Assembly (NCBI GenBank): GCA_017643925.1
Contig: JAEPML010000001.1
Coordinates: 310,001 to 374,000, forward strand
Length of the DNA: 64,000 nucleotides
Origin: Roseibium sp.
GTDB taxonomy: Bacteria > Pseudomonadota > Alphaproteobacteria > Rhizobiales > Stappiaceae
Direction: 5' to 3'
A program made the translations under genes and the position numbers. Below are positions 10,765 to 17,733 of this stretch, one piece after another. The first letter of the stretch is position 1, and each line of letters opens with the position of its first letter. The notes under the pieces are model-generated. The model was not told where the DNA came from and ran no database searches. It saw nothing but the letters and a program-made list of their open reading frames with translations.

Positions 10765-11514
10765 TTAGCCAGTGGCGATCAGGTAGCCGGCCAAAAAGCA
10801 GAACGTGCTCAAAAGCAGCGCATACCCGAGCGCAATCCTCCGGTGGCAAATGTCCCGGGACAAATTTCCGAGCTGATAAATGACCTGGCTGACCTTGCTC
10901 GAGACCTGAGGCGCGATGTCGGTTGTGATGGCCGGTTTGCGCTGATCCGATGGGGCAGCGGCATCTGCGGCGGGACTGTCGCCCCAGGTTGCGGTTGGAA
11001 GATCGAGCGCCTCTTTCGCGGAGTGGGCTTCCCGGCTGGCCAGGCGGAATTGTGATGCGTAACTGCCTTTGGGAATGTATATGTGAATTGGATCGGAAGC
11101 CCCTGACCCCTTGTAGTAAGTGGCCAGTCTGCGCCGCAAGCGGGCGGCCTCCACGCGCACAATCGGGTCGACTACCGGGTTGAAGTCCCTTGGTCTGCCG
11201 AGGGCCTCTACGGCAATCACATAGCCCTTGATCTTCTCGCTCCGGTGTTCAAGCGTGGCGAGCACAACATATTCAAGGAATGACCTCAGTTGGGGCGCCG
11301 ACTGAAACTCGGCACTGCTCAACGCGCGTTGAAGTGCGGCCTGTACCTGATCGGCAGGCAAATGTCTTGCTGTTTCCGGTTGTGGCTTTTTGGAGTATTT
11401 GCGTCCTGGCTCGCCCGGTTCACCAGACGCCTTCGCAGACGCGTGTCTTTCAGAGACTTTGTCACACGTGTTGCGCGCGCGAGTCGGTCGGAAATTCTGG
11501 CCAGCAGCATGCAT
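10765..11514 (-). CDS. Membrane-anchored protein with a cyclase-associated N-terminal module
   Basis: 249 residues. After a basic, disordered N-terminus comes a module of about 100 residues (AALQRALSSAEFQSAPQLRS through DPIVRVEAARLRRRL to IYIPKGSY). I recognise it as the segment often found at the N-terminus of adenylate-cyclase-like and TPR/TolB-like proteins in Rhizobiales. Here it is followed by a linker and a single C-terminal membrane helix (ALGYALLLSTFCFLAGYLI) with no cyclase or TPR domain, so the soluble part should face the cytoplasm. The ATG at 11514 has AAGGAG six bases upstream and is preferred over a TTG at 11532. It lies 157 bases upstream of the sigma-54 regulator on the same strand. 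Function unknown. Confidence 0.65.
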   Translation of the reverse strand: MHAAGQNFRPTRARNTCDKVSERHASAKASGEPGEPGRKYSKKPQPETARHLPADQVQAALQRALSSAEFQSAPQLRSFLEYVVLATLEHRSEKIKGYVIAVEALGRPRDFNPVVDPIVRVEAARLRRRLATYYKGSGASDPIHIYIPKGSYASQFRLASREAHSAKEALDLPTATWGDSPAADAAAPSDQRKPAITTDIAPQVSSKVSQVIYQLGNLSRDICHRRIALGYALLLSTFCFLAGYLIATG

Positions 11515-11735
11515 TCCAGTCTCCTTCGGCAACTGGAGCTATTGAAAGTGCCACGACACACGTTCCCTAAGGTCAGTTTAGGGTAGTCATGGCCAAATTC
11601 AAATGAAATTATATAGCAATCGACGCCGCTGCACGGATGAACGAGATTGGCTACAGATGTGATGTGTGACCGGTTTCAGGACCACGAAATGCCAAAAAAC
11701 CGTGATAGAGGCAGCATAGTCGGGGACAAGTCACG
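11515..11735. other. Intergenic region, distal part
   Basis: Distal part of the divergent intergenic region between the membrane-anchored protein and tipF. It should carry the minus-strand promoter. I see no coding frame with a credible start and no clear promoter boxes. The tipF-proximal half is described separately. Confidence 0.4.
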
Positions 11736-11826
11736 GATTCTCCATGGCAAAGTAGGTTGCGGATTCGGTTGCGACTGCTTCTTAAGGCATGATTAACCAG
11801 TAACTTTGATTCGAGTCGGAAGATTC
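11736..11826. promoter_or_regulatory. Cluster of five GANTC (CcrM) methylation sites upstream of tipF
   Basis: GATTC at 11736, 11762, 11808 and 11822 and GAGTC at 11813, the last three within 19 bases directly before the tipF start. GANTC is the recognition site of the cell-cycle methyltransferase CcrM in alphaproteobacteria and is read by GcrA. Chance expectation for 91 bases is well below one site. Together with the CtrA box this looks like a cell-cycle promoter (inference). Confidence 0.55.
11782..11797 (+). promoter_or_regulatory. CtrA box upstream of tipF
   Basis: TTAAGGCATGATTAAC matches the full CtrA consensus TTAA-N7-TTAAC exactly. It ends 35 bases before the tipF ATG. CtrA is the master cell-cycle and flagellar regulator of alphaproteobacteria, so this site fits a flagellar gene promoter. 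Confidence 0.7.
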
Positions 11827-11832
11827 AGGCGT

Positions 11833-13419
11833 ATGGGTCGGACAGGGACCATTTTCGTAGCAATATGTATGGCGGTGATAGCACTTTCCTCTGCGATCGT
11901 GCTGATCTTCCAGTTTGGACGCCCCTTCGGCGAAGCCATTTCGCTGTCCCTCGCGCTCATGTGCACCATGATCCTGATCCATTTGCTGATCGGTCGGGCG
12001 CGGGACCGGGGTGCAGTGAGCGAGGCTGTCGAGAGGCTGGAAGAACGGATGACCGACATCGATGAAGATGTCGGCAATCTGGAAGGCCGGCTGACGGGCA
12101 TGGAACACACGATGCCACGCCGCGCGCGCGAGGAAATCGACCCTCTTTTTGCCGAGGTGGAAGTTCTGGGCACGCTGGTCAAGCAGATGGCGGAAGCCAT
12201 GTCCGATCTGGAGACCAAGGTGGAGGATCAGCAGTCGATTGCGCCGCCACCGCGTATGCAAAGCCTTCCGCGCTATCCTCATAACGCTCAGCCACCGCAG
12301 GGATACGTCCCGGCGCCGGAACCGCAATACCCGTCGGCGCCACCGCTCGGTGCGATGCCTGCGGCACCGGAAAACTACCAGCCGCATTCCGGAGCACCGG
12401 CCCCTCAGGGATATGCCGAGGCACCGGCCCCGCACCATGGCGGAATGTCCGAACTGGACCGGAAATACGGGATACATGCTGATCGTGGTGCGGACAGACC
12501 GGAAACGGCCCTTGGCGACATGAACGGTCACGCGCACGAACAGAGATTCGAGGGTGGCGGCCAAACAGCAGCCAGCGAACCAATTCGCAGCGAGCCGACT
12601 CCGGTTTCAACACCGGCTCCTCCCGCACTAAATCATGCAATGCGGGAACTGATAACTTCAGCACTGAATTCCAATCGGGTTGAGTTGCATCTTCAGCCCA
12701 TCGTCACGTTGCCTCAGCGGCAGGTGAAATACTACGAAGCCTATACGCGCCTGCGCGATACGAGTGGCAACCTGATTGAGGCATCCGCTTTCCTGCCGGA
12801 GGCAATCCAGTCCCGCCAGATCGCGCGTATCGACAACCTGTTGTTGTTCCGCTCGGTGCAGGTCATTCGACGTCTGACCTCCCGCAGCCGAAACGCGATC
12901 CTGTTCTGCAACATTTCTTCCGTCTCTCTGGTGGACGAAACTTTCTTCCCGGGTTTCCTGGAATTCGTCAAAGCCAATCAGAACTTCTGCGATGTTCTGG
13001 TGTTTGAATTCTCCCAGCCGGATGTTGCCGCGATGGGAGCGGCGGAACTTGAGAGCCTGAGCGCGCTTTACGATCTCGGATTCCGTTTCTCGGTTGACCA
13101 GATTTCAGACATGAAAATGGACTTCAACTCGCTCGCCGGGCGCGGCTTCAAGTATGGCAAGCTGCATGCGGACTATCTGATCGGCAGGCGCGAGGCGATC
13201 CACGGCCATATCCACCCGTCCGATTTCGGGGACCTGCTGCACCGCTATGGCATGGAGCTCATCACGGACCATGTCGAAACGGAATCTCAGGTGCTTGAGC
13301 TGCTAGATTACGACGTGAAGCTGGCACAGGGGAACCTGTTTTCACCGCCGCGTCCCGTCCGGGCCGAGGTCCTACAAGGCGCACCAGCGCCGGGCCCCAG
13401 AAGAACAGCGGCAGGTTGA
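11833..13419 (+). CDS. tipF: TipF-like flagellar assembly factor with degenerate EAL domain
   Basis: About 528 residues. Two N-terminal membrane helices (TGTIFVAICMAVIALSSAIV and AISLSLALMCTMILIHLLI) are followed by a coiled coil (VERLEERMTDIDEDVGNLEG), a long Pro/Ala-rich linker and a C-terminal EAL domain. The EAL signature is EAY, and the usual DDFGTG loop is replaced by VDQISDM, so phosphodiesterase activity is unlikely and cyclic-di-GMP binding more likely. This architecture is that of Caulobacter TipF, a c-di-GMP receptor that marks the flagellar assembly site at the pole. The start is taken as ATG 11833; a TTG at 11806 is in frame but lies in the GANTC cluster. Upstream CtrA and GANTC sites suggest cell-cycle timing. 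No flagellar structural genes are in the window. Confidence 0.75.
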   Translation: MGRTGTIFVAICMAVIALSSAIVLIFQFGRPFGEAISLSLALMCTMILIHLLIGRARDRGAVSEAVERLEERMTDIDEDVGNLEGRLTGMEHTMPRRAREEIDPLFAEVEVLGTLVKQMAEAMSDLETKVEDQQSIAPPPRMQSLPRYPHNAQPPQGYVPAPEPQYPSAPPLGAMPAAPENYQPHSGAPAPQGYAEAPAPHHGGMSELDRKYGIHADRGADRPETALGDMNGHAHEQRFEGGGQTAASEPIRSEPTPVSTPAPPALNHAMRELITSALNSNRVELHLQPIVTLPQRQVKYYEAYTRLRDTSGNLIEASAFLPEAIQSRQIARIDNLLLFRSVQVIRRLTSRSRNAILFCNISSVSLVDETFFPGFLEFVKANQNFCDVLVFEFSQPDVAAMGAAELESLSALYDLGFRFSVDQISDMKMDFNSLAGRGFKYGKLHADYLIGRREAIHGHIHPSDFGDLLHRYGMELITDHVETESQVLELLDYDVKLAQGNLFSPPRPVRAEVLQGAPAPGPRRTAAG

Positions 13420-13469
13420 TCCCAACCCGCCGCTGAAGTCTTCGATCCTTTTTCCCGATTTTCTCAGGG

Positions 13470-14792
13470 TCAGTTCAGTTTCGGACCGACGGTTACAATG
13501 GTTGGTGCATTGTCTGCAAACAGACGCTTGGCAACCCGCTGGACGTCTTCCAGCGTCACGGCTTCAATCTCGCTGTTGCGACGATCAAAGTAGTCGATCC
13601 CAAGCTCTGCGTTCTGCAGGGCCACCAGCTGACGCGCGATCTTTCCCGAACTGTCAAAGCGCAGCGGATAGGACCCGGTGATGAACTGCTTTGCCTTCTT
13701 CAGTTCTTCTTCGGTTGGTCCTTCGTTGGCCATGCGTTCGATCTGTGCCAGCATCACGTCCACGGTTTCAGCGGATCGGTCCGCTCTCGTGGCGGCGGAG
13801 CCGACAAGGATTGCGGTGTGCCGGTACGGAGACAGTGACGTGCCCACGCCGTAGGACAGTCCACGTTTTTCGCGGACCTCTTCATACATCCAGGAAGTGA
13901 AGCTTCCACCACCCAGAATGTGATTCATGACGAAGGCCGCCTGGTAGTCTTCATCATCACGCTTCAGGCCGGGCAATCCCAGGAGAATGGTTGTCTGGGG
14001 AACGTCGAGTTCGCTGAAGACACGGTCACCAACCTGGGGCGTGAGCTCGGCAACGGGATCCAGCTCGCCCTTTTCAGGCAGCGGCGCAAACGCCTTGTCC
14101 AGAAGGGCTTTCAGTGTCTCGGCGTCGATCGCGCCGACAACGCCGATTTTCAGGCCTTCGCGCGTCACCAGCTTGCGATGATGGTCAGCAAGGTCCTCTG
14201 ATGTCAGGTCACCAAGAGACTCAACCGTGCCAAGGGTTGATTTGGCATAAGGGTGGTCGCCGAACATGGCGGTGGCGAGCGAGCGCCCGGCAATCGCACT
14301 CGGATCGCTCAGGTTCCGGCGAGCTTGTGTCTGAAGCTGGGTCTTCATGCGTTCAACAGGCGTCGCATCAAACCTTGGCTCGTTTAGAGCAATCGTCAGC
14401 AGGTCGACCGTTTCGTCAAGAGTTGGCGTGAGGGTGCGCATGGAGCCATAGAGACGATCCTTTCCGGCATCGAAACTGATGCTGACGGAGAGTTCTTCGA
14501 GCTTGGCCTGAAACTCCTCGGATGTCAGTTCGCCTGCGCCCTCGTCCATGGTGGCCGCAAGCAACCGGGTCAGACCTTGTTTGTCCTGTGGGTCCTGGGC
14601 TGCGCCGCCTCCGAAGGCGAAATTGAGGGCGATGATCGGGACCGTATGATCTTCAACCAGCCAGGCTTCAACACCTTCGGGAGAGATCACGCGTTGAATT
14701 TCGACCGCATTTGCCAACCGGGCAAATCCAAGCAGCACAAACGCCGATATAAAAACCAGGCTCAAGCCCTTAACATTGAAAGTCTGTGTCAT
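13470..14792 (-). CDS. M16 family peptidase, non-catalytic subunit
   Basis: 440 residues with a signal sequence (LSLVFISAFVLLGFARLANA). It has the M16 fold but the zinc-binding HxxEH is missing: the corresponding segment reads GLTRLLAATMDEG. It keeps the C-terminal region around GGSFTSWMYEEVREKRGLSY, which supplies the substrate-binding Arg/Tyr in these proteases. Two-subunit M16 enzymes pair one such protein with a catalytic one, and the catalytic partner lies immediately upstream with only two bases between stop and start. The complex is predicted to be a periplasmic peptide-degrading clamp; substrates are unknown. Confidence 0.88.
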   Translation of the reverse strand: MTQTFNVKGLSLVFISAFVLLGFARLANAVEIQRVISPEGVEAWLVEDHTVPIIALNFAFGGGAAQDPQDKQGLTRLLAATMDEGAGELTSEEFQAKLEELSVSISFDAGKDRLYGSMRTLTPTLDETVDLLTIALNEPRFDATPVERMKTQLQTQARRNLSDPSAIAGRSLATAMFGDHPYAKSTLGTVESLGDLTSEDLADHHRKLVTREGLKIGVVGAIDAETLKALLDKAFAPLPEKGELDPVAELTPQVGDRVFSELDVPQTTILLGLPGLKRDDEDYQAAFVMNHILGGGSFTSWMYEEVREKRGLSYGVGTSLSPYRHTAILVGSAATRADRSAETVDVMLAQIERMANEGPTEEELKKAKQFITGSYPLRFDSSGKIARQLVALQNAELGIDYFDRRNSEIEAVTLEDVQRVAKRLFADNAPTIVTVGPKLN

Positions 14793-14794
14793 GG

Positions 14795-16267
14795 TCAGGA
14801 TTTGTCTTCCAGTTTCTGGGTTTGCGAATGGGCCGCTTCCGGTGCACCGGCTGCCTTCATCCTCAATTCACCGGTTACCGGCTGCGAGGACAAGTAGGTC
14901 TTGGCGGCTTCTTCCACGTCTACAACCGTCACGGCGCTGACCTGTGCCGGCCAGGTCTGCACATCCTTGACGGTCTGTCCTGTCGTGAGGGCAGCTCCGA
15001 ACAGGCGCGCAAGCCCTGACTGGCTGTCCTGGGCGTAGATCGCGCTGGAAATCATGCTGTTCTTCGCGCGCTGGACTTCCTCTTCGGTCACACCGTTTTC
15101 CAGCAGGATGCGGATCTCCTCGGCGATCAGCTTCTCCATCTCGGCGAGCGTGTGACCGGGGCGGGGCGCCGCGTAAGCACCGAAACGTCCGTCATCCAAC
15201 GCTCTACTCTGGTAATAGGAGCCAGCGCTGATCGCAACTTTCTTGTCCAGAACCAGCGACTTGTGAAGCCGGCTCGTCGGACCTTCACCCAGAATGTAGG
15301 CAAGGATATCGAGCGCTTCCGGTGTTACGCCGGTCCCGGTCGACTGGCTGGGAACCACCCAGACATGAGAGACGGATTCCTGCCTGACGCGCGGGTCGGA
15401 AACAACAACGCGCCGTTCCCCGGACAGGGGAGGTTCGGCAGGGCGGACCCGTTCGCCCGGTTCGGCGCGGCGCGGGACCTTGCCATAGGTTTCTTCCGCC
15501 AGTTTTCTGACCTCGTCGGCCTCGACATCACCTGCAACAACCACGACTGCATTGTTTGGCGTGTAGAACCGGTCATAAAAGGCGATGGCGGCTTCCTTGT
15601 TGAGGGCCTTGATTTCGCTTTCCCATCCGATCACGGGTGATCCGTAGGGGTGATTGACGAAGGTGATGGCGTTCATGGCTTCACGCAGCCTGGAGCCGGG
15701 TTCGCTGTCGACGCGCGAACGTCTTTCTTCGAGCACGACATCACGCTCCGGATCGACCACCTCGTCGGACAGGACAAGGTTCTGCATCCGGTCTGCTTCC
15801 ATTTCCATCATCAGGGGCAGGTGTTCCTTGGCGACCCTTTGGAAATAGCCAGTGTAGTCAGTACTGGTAAAAGCGTTTTCCTGGCCGCCGCGTTCGGCAA
15901 TCATTTTCGAAAAGGCCGCGTCCGGATGATTTGAAGTGCCCTTGAACATCAGGTGTTCAAGAAAATGGGCCACTCCGGACTGTCCCTCCGGTTCGTCTGC
16001 CGAGCCGACCTTGTACCAGATCATGTGCGTGGCAACCGGTGCCCGCCGATCAGGGATTACAACGACCTCAAGCCCGTTTTCGAGCGTGAAGCTTTCCAGG
16101 TTGGGCGCGATGACAAGATCGCCTGCCACGACGCTTTCAGCTGCTACGGCGGAAGCGTGGGGAAGCGGTGCGGCGACCAGCAAAAACGCCGGCAGCAGCA
16201 CGAAACTGACCGACCGCATCAGCCTGTTTCGCAGGGGAAGAGAAAAAGATTGAAATTCAGGGTTCAC
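14795..16267 (-). CDS. M16 family zinc peptidase, catalytic subunit
   Basis: 490 residues with an N-terminal signal sequence (SVSFVLLPAFLLVAAPLPHASA). The inverted zinc motif is intact: H101-F-L-E104-H105 in GVAHFLEHLMFKG, with the distal glutamate at 181, 76 residues later, as the family requires. The gene starts at GTG 16267 with GGGAGG five bases upstream; the internal ATG would lose this site. It precedes the non-catalytic subunit by two bases, so the pair is cotranscribed and probably translationally coupled. It is separated from the upstream lipoprotein gene by a strong terminator, so the pair needs its own promoter between 16268 and 16300 or relies on read-through. Confidence 0.92.
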   Translation of the reverse strand: MNPEFQSFSLPLRNRLMRSVSFVLLPAFLLVAAPLPHASAVAAESVVAGDLVIAPNLESFTLENGLEVVVIPDRRAPVATHMIWYKVGSADEPEGQSGVAHFLEHLMFKGTSNHPDAAFSKMIAERGGQENAFTSTDYTGYFQRVAKEHLPLMMEMEADRMQNLVLSDEVVDPERDVVLEERRSRVDSEPGSRLREAMNAITFVNHPYGSPVIGWESEIKALNKEAAIAFYDRFYTPNNAVVVVAGDVEADEVRKLAEETYGKVPRRAEPGERVRPAEPPLSGERRVVVSDPRVRQESVSHVWVVPSQSTGTGVTPEALDILAYILGEGPTSRLHKSLVLDKKVAISAGSYYQSRALDDGRFGAYAAPRPGHTLAEMEKLIAEEIRILLENGVTEEEVQRAKNSMISSAIYAQDSQSGLARLFGAALTTGQTVKDVQTWPAQVSAVTVVDVEEAAKTYLSSQPVTGELRMKAAGAPEAAHSQTQKLEDKS

Positions 16268-16295
16268 ATGAACCTCCCGTTTCGGGTCGACAAAT

Positions 16296-16348
16296 GCAAA
16301 AAGACCTCCGGACTTTCTCTTCCATATAGGAAGCGAAGTCCGGAGGTC
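16296..16348 (-). terminator. Strong hairpin terminator
   Basis: A perfect 13-base-pair stem (GACCTCCGGACTT at 16303-16315 with its complement at 16336-16348) and a 20-base loop. On the minus strand it is followed by TTTTTGCATTTG. It lies about 50 bases beyond the lipoprotein stop and probably ends the ileS-lspA-lipoprotein transcript. Confidence 0.8.
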
Positions 16349-16401
16349 TCGTTACTTTTTTGTCATCAACCGCACCGCTGTGGCGCGTCCGGATGACAGA
16401 A

Positions 16402-17100
16402 CTAGTTACAGTAGGCTGACTCGCCTTCGAGACAACGCGGATCAAGCGGCTTGGAATCGTAGACGTCGTGGTTGGACGGCTTGCGCTTCTTCTTCGAAAC
16501 AACGTCGGGCATGGGCGCATCCGGAGACGGCGTGCTGTAGTCGGTTGGCGGTTCGGTCAGGAAACGGCGCGTGGCCAGACCACTCTTGGTGAGCCCTGCC
16601 TGCTGTGCCCTGATTTTCTGAAGCTTTTCCCATTCCTCAGCCTGTTCGGCACGGGTCAGACGCTGACCGTCCGAAATCTCTTCGAAGCGTCGCTCCGCCT
16701 CGCGGTCGCGTACCGGGGTTGCTCCGGTGATCTTGAAACCGCGCATCTGCTCCGGCGTAAGCGGTTCGTCGCGCATGCGGCCCGCCCCTGCATAGAGCTC
16801 CTTGAGCTCGGTATATTCGCTGTTTTCCCGTTGCTGCGGCCAGTTCTCGGAATTCGTGCCGGCAACATTGGTTTCAGGCTCGGGAAGTTTTCCGGGTTCC
16901 GCCGGCATGGCGAGCGGGGCACGCGGCTTGTAGTCGATCGGCTTTTCATTCGGGTCAACGGCACCAAGGCCTTTCATGACCGAGTCCACAAGAGCCACAT
17001 CCGGTGCCTGACTTGTTCCGTCAGCCGCCTGGCAGGCTGCCAACCCGGCGACGAGCGCCAGAATCGCAGACTTTTTTGCCAATCCAACAATCGTCCGCAT
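16402..17100 (-). CDS. Predicted lipoprotein of unknown function
   Basis: 232 residues. The N-terminus is a lipoprotein signal (MRTIVGLAKKSAILALVAGL followed by AAC), with the lipobox LAAC, so it should be lipidated after cleavage by signal peptidase II and held in an inner or outer membrane leaflet. The rest is hydrophilic, Pro/Glu-rich and without a domain I can name; the tail has a paired-Cys segment PRCLEGESAYCN. ATG 17100 has GGGGAG ten bases upstream and begins the signal peptide, so the longer frame to 17154 is not used. It follows lspA by 77 bases on the same strand; lspA encodes the enzyme needed to mature it. Confidence 0.75.
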   Translation of the reverse strand: MRTIVGLAKKSAILALVAGLAACQAADGTSQAPDVALVDSVMKGLGAVDPNEKPIDYKPRAPLAMPAEPGKLPEPETNVAGTNSENWPQQRENSEYTELKELYAGAGRMRDEPLTPEQMRGFKITGATPVRDREAERRFEEISDGQRLTRAEQAEEWEKLQKIRAQQAGLTKSGLATRRFLTEPPTDYSTPSPDAPMPDVVSKKKRKPSNHDVYDSKPLDPRCLEGESAYCN

Positions 17101-17177
17101 AACAGCAGACTCCCCGATTTGTCTTCCAAAACGCGGACAGCGTCCCGCCCGCAACCAGTTTGATCTGTCTTTAACCG

Positions 17178-17714
17178 CTATTTTGCGGCTGAATTAGGAC
17201 CATTTGCGAAACTGTCATACAGGAGACAGGCCACACCCGCAACGATCCACACATCCGCCAGGTTGAAGACATACCACGAGAATGTCCCGACATGGAAATA
17301 GACGAAGTCGACAACAGCGCCATAGGCCAGTCGATCGATGCCGTTTCCGATCGCCCCGGCGATGACAAAACCCAGTGCAACCGCCAGCAATTTTGACTGG
17401 CACCTTGCCGACCAGATCCACAAGCCTATGGTGATCACGACCGTTGCCCCCGCCAGAAGCCATCGCCCGAGATCGCTGTTCTGCTGAAACAGGCCATAAG
17501 AAATGCCCCGGTTCCAGACCAGCACGAAATCAAGGATCGGCAACACCGGTATCGGCCCGTTCTGAGGGATGCCACTGCCATGAAGCACCCAGAGCTTGGT
17601 TGCCTGATCAAGAGCAACCCCGATCAGCGTAAGTACCAGCACGACGGCACTGAACCGCCCCCACAAGAGAGGGCGATTCGAGTTTTCGTGCGTGGCTGTC
17701 TCCGGGTCGCTCAT
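17178..17714 (-). CDS. lspA: Lipoprotein signal peptidase (signal peptidase II)
   Basis: 178 residues; inner-membrane aspartyl protease that removes signal peptides from diacylglyceryl-modified prolipoproteins. Four membrane helices are visible, with the two catalytic aspartates in the conserved segments NGIDRLAYGAVVDFV and FNLADVWI. The N-terminal VALDQATKLW segment is also family-typical. The start is ATG 17714, giving normal family length; the frame remains open to 17900 but that part overlaps ileS. It lies 19 bases after the ileS stop, the classical ileS-lspA operon. Confidence 0.96.
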   Translation of the reverse strand: MSDPETATHENSNRPLLWGRFSAVVLVLTLIGVALDQATKLWVLHGSGIPQNGPIPVLPILDFVLVWNRGISYGLFQQNSDLGRWLLAGATVVITIGLWIWSARCQSKLLAVALGFVIAGAIGNGIDRLAYGAVVDFVYFHVGTFSWYVFNLADVWIVAGVACLLYDSFANGPNSAAK

Positions 17715-17733
17715 GCTTTTTGCGCCTTTCCGG

